60,522 nt of DNA from NCBI RefSeq assembly GCF_016862455.1, contig NZ_BOMZ01000055.1, positions 1 through 60,522 of the forward strand, read 5' to 3'. Shown here one piece after another: positions 35,543-44,625 of this stretch. Source of the DNA: Actinoplanes utahensis (GTDB lineage: Bacteria; Actinomycetota; Actinomycetes; Mycobacteriales; Micromonosporaceae). Made by a program: the position numbers and the translations under genes. Within the stretch, counting starts at the first letter, position 1; each line of letters begins with the position of its first letter. A model generated the notes under the pieces. That model had not been told where the DNA came from. It was given only the letters and a program-made list of their open reading frames with translations, and did no database searches.

Positions 35543-37185
35543 GAGACCACATCACCGAGATCGTCATCTTCACGGCGCTGTTCCTGCTGGTCAGCGGAAT
35601 GGGCTTCGTGGCGGCACGGTGGCGGCGGCCCAAGGACATGGCGCACCTCGACGAGTGGGGGCTCGGTGGGCGCAGCTTCGGCGGCTGGGTCACCTGGTTC
35701 CTGGTGGGCGGTGACCTCTATACGGCGTACACCTTCGTCGCCGTGCCCGCCCTGATCTTCGGCGCCGGCGCCGCCGGGTTCTTCGCGGTGCCCTACACGG
35801 TGATCATCTACCCGCTGTTCTTCCTGATCCTGATCCGGCTCTGGTCGGTGTCGCACCGGCACGGCTTCGTCACCCCCGCCGACTTCGTCCGCACCCGGTT
35901 CGACTCGCCGACCCTCGCGCTCGTCGTGGCGGTCACCGGGATCGTGGCGACCATGCCGTACATCGCCCTCCAGCTCGTCGGCATCGAAGCGGTGCTCAAG
36001 ACGATGGGCGTCACCGGCGAGGGAGTGATCGCCCGGCACCTGCCGATCATCGTGGCGTTCGCGATCCTGGCCGCCTACACCTACCAGTCCGGACTGCGGG
36101 CGCCCGCGCTCATCGCCTTCGTCAAGGACACCCTGATCTACATCGTGATCATCGTGGCGGTGCTGTGGCTGCCGTACAAGCTCGGGGGCTGGGGCGCGAT
36201 CTTCGACGCCGCCGACGCGAAGTTCCAGGCGTCACCGGCACCCAACGACGGGATCATCCTCAACGCCAACAACCAGGTCCAGTACTTCACCCTGGCCCTC
36301 GGGTCGGCGCTCGCGCTGTTCCTCTACCCGCACAGCATCACCGGGGTCCTGGCCAGCAAGAACCGGGACGTCATCAAGCGGAACATGAGCGCGCTACCGG
36401 CGTACAGCCTCCTGCTCGGCCTGATCGCCCTGCTCGGTTACATGGCCATCGCCGCCGGCGTGAAACCGCTGCCCGGCACCAACCCCGGCAGCGTCGACAG
36501 CAACACCGTCGTGCCGGTCCTCTTCGACCAGCAGTTCCCCGCCTGGTTCACCGGCATCGCCTTCGCCGCCATCGGCATCGGCGCGCTGGTCCCCGCCGCG
36601 ATCATGTCGATCGCCGCGGCCAACCTGTTCACCCGCAACATCTACAAGGAATACCTGCGCAAGGACGCCACCCACGCGCAGGAGGCCAACGTCGCCAAGA
36701 TCACGTCGCTGGTGGTGAAGGTCGGCGCCGTCGCCTGCATCGTCTTCCTCGACCCGCAGTTCTCCATCGACCTGCAACTCATCGGCGGCGTGATCATCCT
36801 GCAGACGGCCCCGGCCGTGGTGATCGGCCTCTACACCCGATGGCTGCACCGGGGCGCCCTGATCGCCGGCTGGGCGGCCGGCATGTCCCTCGGCTTCTGG
36901 ATGCTCTGGCAGATCCCCAACGCGGCCACCGGCCGCAGACACTTCGGCGGCTCGGCGTTCCCGCTGTCCGAATTCGGCTTCGACAGCACGAAGACGATCT
37001 ACGTCGGGTTCGTGGCGGTACTGGTCAACGCCCTCGTCGCGGTCATCGTGACGCTCGCCCTGCGAGCCGCCAAGTCGCCGGAGGGCGCCGACGGGACCGA
37101 GCCGTCCGACTACTTCGCCGACGAGGGCGATCCCCGCATCGAACGCGAACGCACCACCACGGTCGACAACATCTCCTCCACCTGA
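35539..37185 (+). CDS. Sodium:solute symporter (monocarboxylate type)
   Basis: 548 aa, ATG overlapping DUF3311 by 4 bp. About 13 transmembrane helices of the SSS fold; EWGLGGRSFGGWVTWFLVGG and DLYTAYTFVAVPALIFG at the N-terminus, LFLYPHSITGVLASKNRDVI in the middle, AAIMSIAAANLFTRNIYKE later. Resembles MctC/ActP-type carriers for acetate, propionate or pyruvate. Substrate unproven. Confidence 0.92.
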   Translation: MRDHITEIVIFTALFLLVSGMGFVAARWRRPKDMAHLDEWGLGGRSFGGWVTWFLVGGDLYTAYTFVAVPALIFGAGAAGFFAVPYTVIIYPLFFLILIRLWSVSHRHGFVTPADFVRTRFDSPTLALVVAVTGIVATMPYIALQLVGIEAVLKTMGVTGEGVIARHLPIIVAFAILAAYTYQSGLRAPALIAFVKDTLIYIVIIVAVLWLPYKLGGWGAIFDAADAKFQASPAPNDGIILNANNQVQYFTLALGSALALFLYPHSITGVLASKNRDVIKRNMSALPAYSLLLGLIALLGYMAIAAGVKPLPGTNPGSVDSNTVVPVLFDQQFPAWFTGIAFAAIGIGALVPAAIMSIAAANLFTRNIYKEYLRKDATHAQEANVAKITSLVVKVGAVACIVFLDPQFSIDLQLIGGVIILQTAPAVVIGLYTRWLHRGALIAGWAAGMSLGFWMLWQIPNAATGRRHFGGSAFPLSEFGFDSTKTIYVGFVAVLVNALVAVIVTLALRAAKSPEGADGTEPSDYFADEGDPRIERERTTTVDNISST

Positions 37186-37692
37186 GGTTCGCTGTCGGGT
37201 TGCGGCGGGCTCCGGCCCGCCGTTTCCTTCTTCGCTGGTACGGGGAACGAACACTCCCGTGCGCCGGCCTGGTCCGCGTGGTGATCAGGCGCGCCCGAAC
37301 CGTTCCGCCGCGTGCGCGCATCCGCCGCGTGCGTGGTGAGGTGTGGCGCGGGTCGAGCCGCCACTCTCCACGGCAGCCGGGTTGGCGTGCGACCCCCGCG
37401 CTGCCGCCGTCCGATGTCGGACCGGGCGGTCCTCATGGCCGAGTTAGGGCATACGCGAGGCTAATTTCCGTATTAGTCCGACTCGCGGGTCTGTTCCGGT
37501 ACCGTCGGTTTCCGGCGCCGCCTTCCGCTCCTTTCCTGGCGCGCCAGGACACCGTGATCGTCTGCGGTGCGCCGGCATGCCGTGATCGTCTGCGGTGCGC
37601 CGGCATGCCGTGGGTTTCCGCGGTGCGCCAGCACGCCGTACCGATCGCGGCGTGTCGTCACAGCCGGCCGCGACACCCGGAGGAGCTCGGCG
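37186..37692. other. Gene-free stretch with a tandem repeat
   Basis: Frames crossing it have shadow composition. 37186-37540 shows nothing clear; 37541-37652 is a tandem repeat; GGAGGAG before 37693 is the ribosome site of the next gene. Confidence 0.6.
37541..37652. repeat. Four 28-bp tandem repeats
   Basis: Units 37541-37568, 37569-37596, 37597-37624, 37625-37652, each starting GCGCC; units 1 and 2 share CCGTGATCGTCTGCGGT exactly, units 3 and 4 have decayed. 28 is not a multiple of three, arguing against coding. It ends 40 bp before the DUF2637-like gene. Confidence 0.88.
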
Positions 37693-38439
37693 TTGCAGAC
37701 CCCGACCCTGACGCAACAGTTCGCCACCGAGTACGCCAAGGGCGCGGTGCCCGGCATGCTCAGGGCCATCCGGATGATCAAACGCGCCAACAACCTGATC
37801 CTCATCGGCGCGCTGGCCGCCAGCTACCTGCACCAGGCCCACTACCTGGCCACCCTCGGCGCCGGAATGTTCGCCTGGATCGTCCCGGCCGTCTTCGACC
37901 TGGCCATGCTCTCCATGCTGACGATCACCCAGACCACCGGCATGGCCGCCGACGCCCGCCGCGCCGCCATGAAGATCCTCTCCATCGTGGTGGTCATCTC
38001 CGCCGCCGTGAACTTCGCCGCCCCCGGACCGCTCGGCCTGCGCATCATCTTCGCCCTGGTCGTCGGCCTGGTCGCCGGCGTCGAATGGGTCGCCGCCAAG
38101 ATCCGCCCCGACTTCGCCGCCATCGAGGCACGCGAAGTCGAAGTGATCACCGAGGTCCGCCCCAACCGCAAACTCGACCCCGAAGTCGCCAAAGCCCGCG
38201 CCGCCAAGGCCGCCGCCACCCGCCGTGCCAAACAGGAAGCCGCCACCGAAGCCGCCAAAGCCGCCGAGGAAGCCGCCCGCGCCCGAGCCGCCCGCGCCGC
38301 CGAACGCGCCCGCGCCCGCGCCGAGAAGGAAGCCGAAGCCCTCGGCCACGCCGAGATCGACCGCTTCCTCACCGGCAGCCGCAACGACTTCGAGAACGCC
38401 GGCGCCCACCGCGCCCCCGAGGCCCGCCTCAGCGCCTGA
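37693..38439 (+). CDS. DUF2637-like membrane protein with charged tail
   Basis: 248 aa from TTG 37693; GGAGGAG lies 8 nt upstream, so this rare start is preferred over upstream codons that run into the tandem repeat. Four hydrophobic helices (NNLILIGALAASYLHQAHYL; FAWIVPAVFDLAMLSMLTIT; ILSIVVVISAAVNFAA; IIFALVVGLVAGVEWVAA), then a long Ala/Arg/Glu-rich helix likely cytoplasmic. The four-helix part resembles DUF2637 membrane proteins of actinobacterial mobile elements. It lies outside att boundaries, so it may be a relic of another element. Confidence 0.65.
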   Translation: MQTPTLTQQFATEYAKGAVPGMLRAIRMIKRANNLILIGALAASYLHQAHYLATLGAGMFAWIVPAVFDLAMLSMLTITQTTGMAADARRAAMKILSIVVVISAAVNFAAPGPLGLRIIFALVVGLVAGVEWVAAKIRPDFAAIEAREVEVITEVRPNRKLDPEVAKARAAKAAATRRAKQEAATEAAKAAEEAARARAARAAERARARAEKEAEALGHAEIDRFLTGSRNDFENAGAHRAPEARLSA

Positions 38440-38497
38440 CCCGATCGCTCCAACGTCCCCGTACCGCTGTCGGACGCGGTGGAGCGGGGCTAGGGTT

Positions 38498-38913
38498 ATG
38501 AGTCTCTGCCTGGTGAAGGTGACCGCCGACCTGGCACGGCGGATCGAGGCGGACCCGGATCTGCTGGAGCAGCTCTGGAACTCCGAGGACGACGAGCCGG
38601 ACCCCGAGATCGCGGCGATCGACCGGGAGCGGGACACCCTGTTCGAGGACTTCCTGGACGTCTCGCGAGAGGCGGAGCGGTTCCCGTGGATGAAGAAGGC
38701 TCTGGAAGGGGTCGGGCCCGAGATCGACTTCGACTACGGGTACGGCAACGCTTCGTCGTGACGGCCGCGGAGGCGGCCGAGATCGCGGACGGTCTGGTGG
38801 GTGAAGGTTGGTGGCAGCCGGGCCAGGAGATCAAGCTGATCCCCGAGGCCATCGCCGCGTTCTACCGGGCCGCTGCCGACGAGGGCCGCACCGTGATCGG
38901 CGGCGTCTCCTGA
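38498..38913 (+). pseudogene. DUF1877-like gene split by a frameshift
   Basis: Frame 1 (38498-38761, 87 aa, ATG) ends GPEIDFDYGYGNASS; frame 2 (38758-38913, GTG overlapping the stop) continues VTAAEAAEIADGLV and ends EAIAAFYRAAADEGRTVIGG. Together they follow the layout of DUF1877: an acidic N-terminal domain, a GYG turn, a helix of A/E-type, and an AFYRAAADEGR C-terminus. One base change near 38750 would rejoin them. Two coupled small genes are the alternative. It is the chromosomal neighbour left of the integrated element. Confidence 0.45.
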
Positions 38914-38949
38914 CGGCAGCCGTCAGCGCGAGACGGTGTCCCGGTGTGC

Positions 38950-38986
38950 GGGCGGCGGACGAGCCGGCCTGTACGCCGGATTCTGT
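38950..38986. repeat. attL core, 37 bp
   Basis: Identical to 52693-52729 over 37 bp (GGGCGGCGGACGAGCCGGCC, then TGTACGCCGGATTCTGT). It is a copy of the 3' end of rnpB, left at the far side of the element. The integrase stop is 19 bp away. Confidence 0.9.
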
Positions 38987-39004
38987 TGAATACATGCCGT
39001 CTGA

Positions 39005-40243
39005 TCAGGCGTTCTGTTGGTCATTTTGACCCTGGGGCCATGGCGGGGCCATCAGGAGGCCGATCATGTGGTCGAGCGCGGTCCGGGCGCGGCCCTGGCT
39101 GGACTGCATCAGGTGGGTGTAGACGCGCAACGTGAACGCCGGATCGGAGTGGCCGAGCCATTCGGAGATCGCGCGGATGTTCTCGCCGGCGTCCAGCAGC
39201 GTGGAGGCGAACAGGTGCCGCAGGGCGTGCATGCCGTTGGCCCGAGTTCGCTCCAGGCCGGCGGCGGTGATGGCCGGGTGCCAAGACAGCTTGTTGAACG
39301 TGGTCCGGTTGAGCGCACCGCGGCGCCCGGTGGTGAAGACCAGGTTCACGGTGACCGGCTCGCCGCGCATCGGGTCCTCCCATGGAAGGGTGACCGGGAC
39401 CGGCTCGAACTCCGCGATGTGGGCTTTGATCTCGCGGGCCACCGAGGCGGGCAGCAGGGTCTGCCGTTCCTTGTCGTTCTTCGGAAGGCCGAACACTAGC
39501 CGGGACCGGACCCGCTTGACCTGACGGCGGATGGTCAGCCAGCCGCCGTCGAAGTTGAAGTCCTCGGGGGCAACGCCGAAGATCTCACCCTGCCGGGCGC
39601 CGCAGCCACCACCGAGATCCACCGTGCAGCGGTATCGGGGGAGGAGGGCGGCCCGGATCGCGGCCACGGTCGGCGGCGTCCAGGGAACGACCTTGCGGGG
39701 TATCGGCTGTGGCTGAGTGACCGACTTCGCCGAACAGGGGTTCTTCGCGATCAGCCGGTCGTCGACGGCCGCGGTAAAGATCGCGCTGAGGTGGGAGAAG
39801 CACACCGAGCGGGTGGCGACGGCGAGCACTCCGACCAGGCTGGAATCCCACTCGCGGACATCACTAGGCCGGATCGTGTTGACGGCACGGCCCCGGAAGA
39901 ACGGGATGATGTGCTTCCGGACCCGGATCTCCGTGGATTCCCGGCTCGACTCGTCGAACTGGTGAGTTCGCAGCCAGCTCTCGGCGAACTCGTCGAACCG
40001 CTTCTTGCCGGCGTTGGGGTCGATGAACTCACCGCGCTGCTTGTCCGACTCGACACTGATCAGGAACTGTTCAGCGGCCCGCTTCTGCCGATCGGGAAAC
40101 GACTTGCTCAGCGGTTCGCCGTCCGGACCTTCGTACCGCACCCGATACCGGTGACCGACTCCGAAGCGGGGCTTTTTGATCCTCTCGGTCCCGCCATCAG
40201 GCTTCGTGACAGTCCGCCACCAGCGGTCTTCGATCGATCCCAT
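39005..40243 (-). CDS. int: Tyrosine recombinase integrase
   Basis: 412 aa from ATG 40243, sharing one base with the xis stop (TGATG). N-terminal SAM-like arm/core binding domain (FAESWLRTHQFDESSRESTE, DVREWDSSLV). Catalytic residues: Arg in GGGCGARQGEIFG, His-x-x-Arg in MHALRHLFASTLLD, His in WLGHSDPAFTLRV and Tyr in VYTHLMQ. Recombines attP with the rnpB 3' end. Last gene of the overlapping run, nearest to attL; its 3' end contains two GGGGCCAT repeats. Confidence 0.95.
   Translation of the reverse strand: MGSIEDRWWRTVTKPDGGTERIKKPRFGVGHRYRVRYEGPDGEPLSKSFPDRQKRAAEQFLISVESDKQRGEFIDPNAGKKRFDEFAESWLRTHQFDESSRESTEIRVRKHIIPFFRGRAVNTIRPSDVREWDSSLVGVLAVATRSVCFSHLSAIFTAAVDDRLIAKNPCSAKSVTQPQPIPRKVVPWTPPTVAAIRAALLPRYRCTVDLGGGCGARQGEIFGVAPEDFNFDGGWLTIRRQVKRVRSRLVFGLPKNDKERQTLLPASVAREIKAHIAEFEPVPVTLPWEDPMRGEPVTVNLVFTTGRRGALNRTTFNKLSWHPAITAAGLERTRANGMHALRHLFASTLLDAGENIRAISEWLGHSDPAFTLRVYTHLMQSSQGRARTALDHMIGLLMAPPWPQGQNDQQNA
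39034..39052 (+). repeat. GGGGCCAT direct repeats near attL
   Basis: GGGGCCAT at 39034-39041 and 39045-39052, 11-bp period, inside the end of int. The same octamer recurs four times beside attR in the same orientation. Candidate arm-type integrase sites. Confidence 0.5.
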
Positions 40244-40467
40244 CAGGCCGCCTCCTGGTTCCGGAACCACGCGCGGACGGCAGCAGAGTCGTAACGCAGA
40301 TGGCGGCCAACCCGGCCGGCTGGTGGCCCGTAATGGCGCTTGCGCCAGGCGTAGAGCGTGCCTTTCTCTACGCGGAGGAACGCGGCGGCTTCCTCGATGG
40401 TCCACAGTTCATCCGGGCCGGCGGCCATTGTTTTCGTGCCGGGGACCGCTGTCAGGTGCTTGGTCAT
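40243..40467 (-). CDS. xis: Excisionase-type HTH protein
   Basis: 74 aa from ATG 40467 overlapping the rep stop by 4 bp (ATGA). MerR/HTH_17-type helix-turn-helix: LWTIEEAAAFLRVEKGTLYA then WRKRHYGPPAGRVGRHLRYD and AVRAWFRNQ. In AICEs the gene between rep and int encodes Xis that favours excision. Assigned from fold and position. Confidence 0.85.
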   Translation of the reverse strand: MTKHLTAVPGTKTMAAGPDELWTIEEAAAFLRVEKGTLYAWRKRHYGPPAGRVGRHLRYDSAAVRAWFRNQEAA

Positions 40468-42194
40468 GTCGCCTCCTCTGCCGTGTCGTCGGTTGCCGAA
40501 AGATCCGCGGCGGCGAGCTGGGCGGCCCGGTCCTGTGCGGCGAGCAGGGAGGCCCGCCACTGGGCACGGTGGGAGAGGGCACGGAGCAGACGGTGACCGA
40601 GTGGCGCCAGGTCGGCGTCCTGCGGTTTGGCCATCTCCCAGGCGTAGACAGTCTCGGGCTCCTCGGAGCCGCTGGTTTCGGCGTATTCGGCATCGGCAGT
40701 GACACCGAGGAGGGCGCGGACCCAGGCGCGGGTGTCGGCGCGGTGGTCGGCGAGGGTCTTGCCGGACCAGTCGCGAGACACGAGGATGCGCCGGCCACCG
40801 ATACCGAGGGTGGCGCGCTGGTGGGTCTTGCCCTTGCAGCGGCCGGGCTGGAGACGGCTGTGGGCCTTCTTCGGCTGGATGCCGTACAGCAGCCAGTTCG
40901 CGCACCGCTCGTTGCACGGGGTGATCCTCAGGGCGTGCCAGAGCCGGTCCAGGTGCTCGCGCTGCCGGTCGGTGTCCGGGCGGTGGCAGTCGGCGGCGGA
41001 CTTGGTGACGTACTTGGTGATGTAGCCGATCGTGCGGGCGGCGTGTTCGGTGCCGGGCATCACGCCCTGAGCGTCGACCTGGCGACCGAAGCGGATCACG
41101 TGGGCGGGTTCGGCGTCCTCGTCGTCGTCGATCAGGGCGAGCGCGTCGTCCCACGTGGGCAGTGGCTGGCGGGTGTCGGGATCGAGCCAGCCGCCGTTGT
41201 CGGGGGCGAAGACCGGCGCCCGGTCGGGGGTGTAGACGAGGTCGCGGGCCGGCGGCCACCACACCTGGTGGTAGGTGGCGGCGGCGACCTGGCGCAGCAC
41301 CTCACGAGGGATGGTGCCGCGGATGGCGAAGTGGGCGTGCGGGGCCAACCGCTTCTGAGGTTCGACGCATCCGGCGTACTGGACGTTCCAGCCGACACAG
41401 CGGCGCAGGTTCTGCCAGAACCGGTCCAGCAGGCGGGGGAAGTGCACCGCATCCCACGCGGCCCGCCGGTAGTCGTATGTACGGGGATCGACGGGGGTGC
41501 CGTCGGTGCGGACCCGGCCGTAGGTGTCCAAGGTCACGGTCAGCCACATGGACGGCTGGTATTCGCGGCCGTCGGGGGCGGTGTAGACGCGGCCCACCGT
41601 GCGGGATTCGACCTTCTTGCGGGGAAGATCCGGGGTGTCCTGGCGGCGGCGGGTGGACCGGTGTCGGCGCTTGCCCGCGGTGGGGTCCTCGTCGTCGTGG
41701 GGCGGGGCGACGGCACCGCGGAGACCTTCGGCGGCGATCTTCTCTTCCACCTCGCCGATGGCCTGATCCACGTCTGCCACGCGGCCCCAGTCGGCGGCGC
41801 GCACGGCGGTGTCGCGTTCGGCTTCCAGGTGGGCGCGGAACTCGATCAGCGCGCGTTGGGTGTCGGTGGCCGGGGCGGGGCCGGGCAGCGGTTCGGCGTT
41901 GCGGTGCCACCCCTCGCGGATCTGGGTCTGTCGCAACCGGCGGGCACGTTTGGCGCACGGCCCGCACACGTCCTCACGGGTGGACCCACACGGGATGTCG
42001 ATCAGCTCTGTCTGGCCGGTGGTCAGGTCGGTGCGGCGCAGCGCGACCGGACGCAGGCACACGCCGTACTCGGCGCACATCTCCTTGAGGACCGTGACCG
42101 ACATGGGCAGGCCGAGGCGGGCGGCACGCGAGCCCGGCCGGGGCTCCTCCGACGGTGTGGCGGGGTCCAGGCCGGGCAACGTTGGCGCGGTCAC
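40464..42194 (-). CDS. RepSA-type replication initiator
   Basis: 576 aa from GTG 42194 overlapping the methyltransferase stop (GTGA). Layout: N-terminal cysteine pairs (IPCGSTREDVCGPCAKRARR) likely a zinc site, middle charged region, then the initiator core with GWNVQYAGCVEPQKRLAPHAHFAIRG-like HxH motif (quoted part: LAPHAHFAIRG), TYHQVWWPP, IGYITKYVTKSAADCH and YGIQPKKAH. HxH plus YxxKY is typical of rolling-circle Rep proteins of AICEs (RepSA of pSAM2). The upstream part of the open frame is a methylase shadow. Confidence 0.88.
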   Translation of the reverse strand: MTAPTLPGLDPATPSEEPRPGSRAARLGLPMSVTVLKEMCAEYGVCLRPVALRRTDLTTGQTELIDIPCGSTREDVCGPCAKRARRLRQTQIREGWHRNAEPLPGPAPATDTQRALIEFRAHLEAERDTAVRAADWGRVADVDQAIGEVEEKIAAEGLRGAVAPPHDDEDPTAGKRRHRSTRRRQDTPDLPRKKVESRTVGRVYTAPDGREYQPSMWLTVTLDTYGRVRTDGTPVDPRTYDYRRAAWDAVHFPRLLDRFWQNLRRCVGWNVQYAGCVEPQKRLAPHAHFAIRGTIPREVLRQVAAATYHQVWWPPARDLVYTPDRAPVFAPDNGGWLDPDTRQPLPTWDDALALIDDDEDAEPAHVIRFGRQVDAQGVMPGTEHAARTIGYITKYVTKSAADCHRPDTDRQREHLDRLWHALRITPCNERCANWLLYGIQPKKAHSRLQPGRCKGKTHQRATLGIGGRRILVSRDWSGKTLADHRADTRAWVRALLGVTADAEYAETSGSEEPETVYAWEMAKPQDADLAPLGHRLLRALSHRAQWRASLLAAQDRAAQLAAADLSATDDTAEEAT

Positions 42195-43285
42195 GCAGCG
42201 GTTCCTTCCATCGCGTCGAACAGGTCGAATTGGACCGGGCGGGCGGTGGACTCGCCGAGTAGGAGCCGCAGCGCTCGGGCTGCTGCTTGGGGCACGACGC
42301 CGTTGCCGAGGATCCGCAGCGCGTCGGCGCGTTTGGTGATCACGTCGGTGACGTGGCCGAGCGGGAGGCCCATCAGCCATTCGACGAAGACGGGCGACAG
42401 GTGCCGGCGTCCGCGGGTGGTGATGGTGGGTTCGGGAGCGGGCCGGCCGAGGACGTGTTCCCACCGACGGATAGCGGCGGTGTAGGCGCCCCACCGGTCG
42501 GCGTGTGCCACGTCCGCGAGGGTCCATCCGTCAACGTTGGTCGTGAGCTTCGGAGCCCGACGGTGAGCAGTAGCGTTGCGGCCCCAGTGCGTGGCGGTGG
42601 GCGTTGGCAGGAGCCGGTCGACCTGGTCGAGTGAGGGCCGGATCGGGCCGACACGACCGCCGGCGCCACCTCGGTTGTTGCCTGCGCGGGCCGTGGGCGG
42701 GCTGGGCAGCAGGGTCAGCCGGTCGGCATGCCGGGCAGGGTCGGCCCCGTCGCCGGCGAGGTGGGGCGGGGTTGCTTCCTGCGGCCACGCGACGGCGAAG
42801 AGCCGGTCCCGGTGGTGAGCGGCTCCGGCGTCACTGGCGCGTACGCAGCGCCAACGTCCCACGTACCCGAGGGCGGCCAGGGAGGCAACGACGGTGGGGA
42901 AGCCGCGGTTGAGGTGTCCCCGGACGTTTTCCAGGATGACGAGGCGGGGTCGAAGCGCGCGAATGGCCGCGTGCACGTCTGGCCAGCGGTTGCGGGGGTC
43001 ATCGAAGCCCTTTCTGATGCCGGCGGCGGAGAACGGCTGGCACGGGTAGCCGGCCGCGACGATGTCGACGGGGTCGAGATCGGCCCAGCCGTCGGCAGCG
43101 GTGACGGCGGCGATGTCGCCGAGGTTGCGCACATTCGGCCAGTGCCGGGCGAGCACGGCGGCGGGGGCGGGATCGTATTCGCCGTGCCAGGCGTGATCGA
43201 GGGGGCCGAGGACGAGATCTGTCGCGAGTTCGAGGCCGCCATAGCCGGAGCACAGCGAGCCGATCCGCAAGGGTGTGGTGCTCAT
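42191..43285 (-). CDS. Orphan DNA cytosine-5 methyltransferase
   Basis: 364 aa from ATG 43285 (ATGA overlap with the DUF3970 stop). C5-methyltransferase motifs in order: I LRIGSLCSGYGGLELA, IV AAGYPCQPFSAAG with the catalytic Cys, VI VILENVRGHL, VIII HHRDRLFAVAW, X ILGNGVVPQAAARAL. Target recognition region about residues 190-300. No restriction enzyme gene is nearby, so likely protective or anti-restriction. Its place inside the rep-xis-int run is unusual. Confidence 0.93.
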   Translation of the reverse strand: MSTTPLRIGSLCSGYGGLELATDLVLGPLDHAWHGEYDPAPAAVLARHWPNVRNLGDIAAVTAADGWADLDPVDIVAAGYPCQPFSAAGIRKGFDDPRNRWPDVHAAIRALRPRLVILENVRGHLNRGFPTVVASLAALGYVGRWRCVRASDAGAAHHRDRLFAVAWPQEATPPHLAGDGADPARHADRLTLLPSPPTARAGNNRGGAGGRVGPIRPSLDQVDRLLPTPTATHWGRNATAHRRAPKLTTNVDGWTLADVAHADRWGAYTAAIRRWEHVLGRPAPEPTITTRGRRHLSPVFVEWLMGLPLGHVTDVITKRADALRILGNGVVPQAAARALRLLLGESTARPVQFDLFDAMEGTAA

Positions 43286-43470
43286 GTGGGCGGGGCTCCT
43301 TCCGTGGCGGGGTCGAGCAGGTCGCAGGTCAGGTAGAAGCGCACGTGTGCCAGGTTTCGGTGACTCGGGTACGGGCCGGCGAGCGTGGTGATTCGCAGAC
43401 CGGCGGCGGCGTGGAGCCGGTCGACGGCGGCGGCGCACTCGGTGCGGGTGCCGATGAGCCGGATCTTCAC
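43282..43470 (-). CDS. DUF3970 family small protein
   Basis: 62 aa from GTG 43470 (GTGA overlap with the next stop). Product VKIRLIGTRTECAAAVDRLH ... AGPYPSHRNLAHVRFYLTCD matches the pattern of DUF3970, a small ferredoxin-like-fold protein common in AICEs. Role unknown. The longer upstream frame is shadow. Confidence 0.75.
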   Translation of the reverse strand: MKIRLIGTRTECAAAVDRLHAAAGLRITTLAGPYPSHRNLAHVRFYLTCDLLDPATEGAPPT

Positions 43471-43700
43471 GGCTCCACCTCCGTCACCGAGAAGAGCGTG
43501 AGTTGCCCGACCATCGGCTGATCGATCGGCGTGGAGGTGGGGTGGCCGACACGGGCGGCCCAGCGGCGCACGGCCGAGCGGTGCCGGTCGCAGGCAACGG
43601 CGCGGCGAAGTTCGGTGTCCACGGTTCCGGCCTCGATCTCGACGGTGGCGGGAACCGCGCATCCGTTGCGGGAGCAGTAGATCGGCAGCGGCGCGGTCAC
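43467..43700 (-). CDS. Small cysteine-containing AICE protein
   Basis: 77 aa from GTG 43700, overlapping the DUF2637 stop (GTGA). Has CSRNGCAVPAT and VACDRHRSAV, a Cys-Cys / Cys-His pattern suggesting a zinc site. C-terminal LTLFSVTEVEP. No named family recognised; translational coupling on both sides supports it. Confidence 0.65.
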   Translation of the reverse strand: MTAPLPIYCSRNGCAVPATVEIEAGTVDTELRRAVACDRHRSAVRRWAARVGHPTSTPIDQPMVGQLTLFSVTEVEP

Positions 43701-44344
43701 TGGGCACCTCCGGTGAAGGCGTGACCGTTGACCGACGGCGCGGTCGGCGGGAGGAACCCCGACGGAACCCGCGGGCCGGCGGGCGGCTCGTCAGGTGCGG
43801 TGTCAGGAGCAGCTGTGACCGCGGGCGGCGCCGGTGTCGCGATCTCAGCCGGTGTGGTCGGCGGGACGTTGACGGAGGCGGTAGCCGGAACGGTGATCGG
43901 CGCGGTGGCCGGAACGGCAGGCGACGCCGGAGCGGGCGGGATCGGCGGGGTGGTCGTGGTGCCGGAGAAGACCAGCTTCACCAGGGCCATGAACGCCAGC
44001 GCGGGTACCGCGGACAGCAGCCAGCCGGAGGGGCTGGGTTTGGCGACGGCGAGTTGCGCGGCCAGCGAGAGCGCGGCGGCGGCGATCAGCAGGCCGAGCG
44101 GGTAGCCGATCGGCTGACGGTTGCGCAGCCGGCGACGGATGGTCAGGAACGCGGCGACGGGGACGAGTTCGCTGATCACGGCGTTGACCCAGCCGAAGGC
44201 GTCCGGTGTCCCGGCGGGGGCGTGGCGCATCGTCCAGTCGTGGACATGGGTGAACGACGCCCAGCCGGCGGCGACAGCGACCACTGCAAGGATCACGGCG
44301 AGCGTGCCCGCTTCGAGCTGATCGGCCCGGATCTTCATTTTCAT
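43697..44344 (-). CDS. DUF2637 membrane protein (SpdB-like)
   Basis: 215 aa from ATG 44344 (ATGA overlap). Four transmembrane helices: TLAVILAVVAVAAGWASFTH, ISELVPVAAFLTIRRRL, GLLIAAAALSLAAQLAV, WLLSAVPALAFMALVKLVF. The tail of about 100 residues is Pro/Ala/Thr-rich. DUF2637 proteins are found in AICE and linear plasmid transfer regions and probably aid spreading of DNA along the mycelium (inference). Confidence 0.85.
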   Translation of the reverse strand: MKMKIRADQLEAGTLAVILAVVAVAAGWASFTHVHDWTMRHAPAGTPDAFGWVNAVISELVPVAAFLTIRRRLRNRQPIGYPLGLLIAAAALSLAAQLAVAKPSPSGWLLSAVPALAFMALVKLVFSGTTTTPPIPPAPASPAVPATAPITVPATASVNVPPTTPAEIATPAPPAVTAAPDTAPDEPPAGPRVPSGFLPPTAPSVNGHAFTGGAQ

Positions 44345-44625
44345 GACGTCACCTGGCCGGGCACCGTGGCGGACCAGCCACACACGTCACAGTCGAACCA
44401 GCCGCAGTACTGGCAGCACCCGGACCGGTCCTGGCCCGCGGTTGCCTTACCGAAGGTGTCTTCGCAGTACGAGTCACCGCACTGGCACGGTCCCAGGTCG
44501 GCAGCCTGATCCCGCAGGTCGGCGGCTTCCTCCGGGTCCATCACACGATCAGCACGCCGCAGCAGGTCCTCACGCGCCGCAGCACGAGCCTCTGCCGAGT
44601 CCCAACCACGACCGGTGCCCTTCAT
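44341..44625 (-). CDS. Cysteine-rich small protein
   Basis: 94 aa from ATG 44625 (ATGA overlap). N-terminus charged (WDSAEARAAAREDLLRRADR); C-terminal half carries nine cysteines: GPCQCGDSYCEDTFG, RSGCCQYCGWFDCDVCGW. Likely binds two zinc ions. No family name known to me. Confidence 0.65.
   Translation of the reverse strand: MKGTGRGWDSAEARAAAREDLLRRADRVMDPEEAADLRDQAADLGPCQCGDSYCEDTFGKATAGQDRSGCCQYCGWFDCDVCGWSATVPGQVTS

Noticed and set aside
37541..37652. CRISPR array
   Set aside because: The 28-bp units are contiguous with no spacers and no cas genes are present; the same holds for the repeats at 4881-5019.
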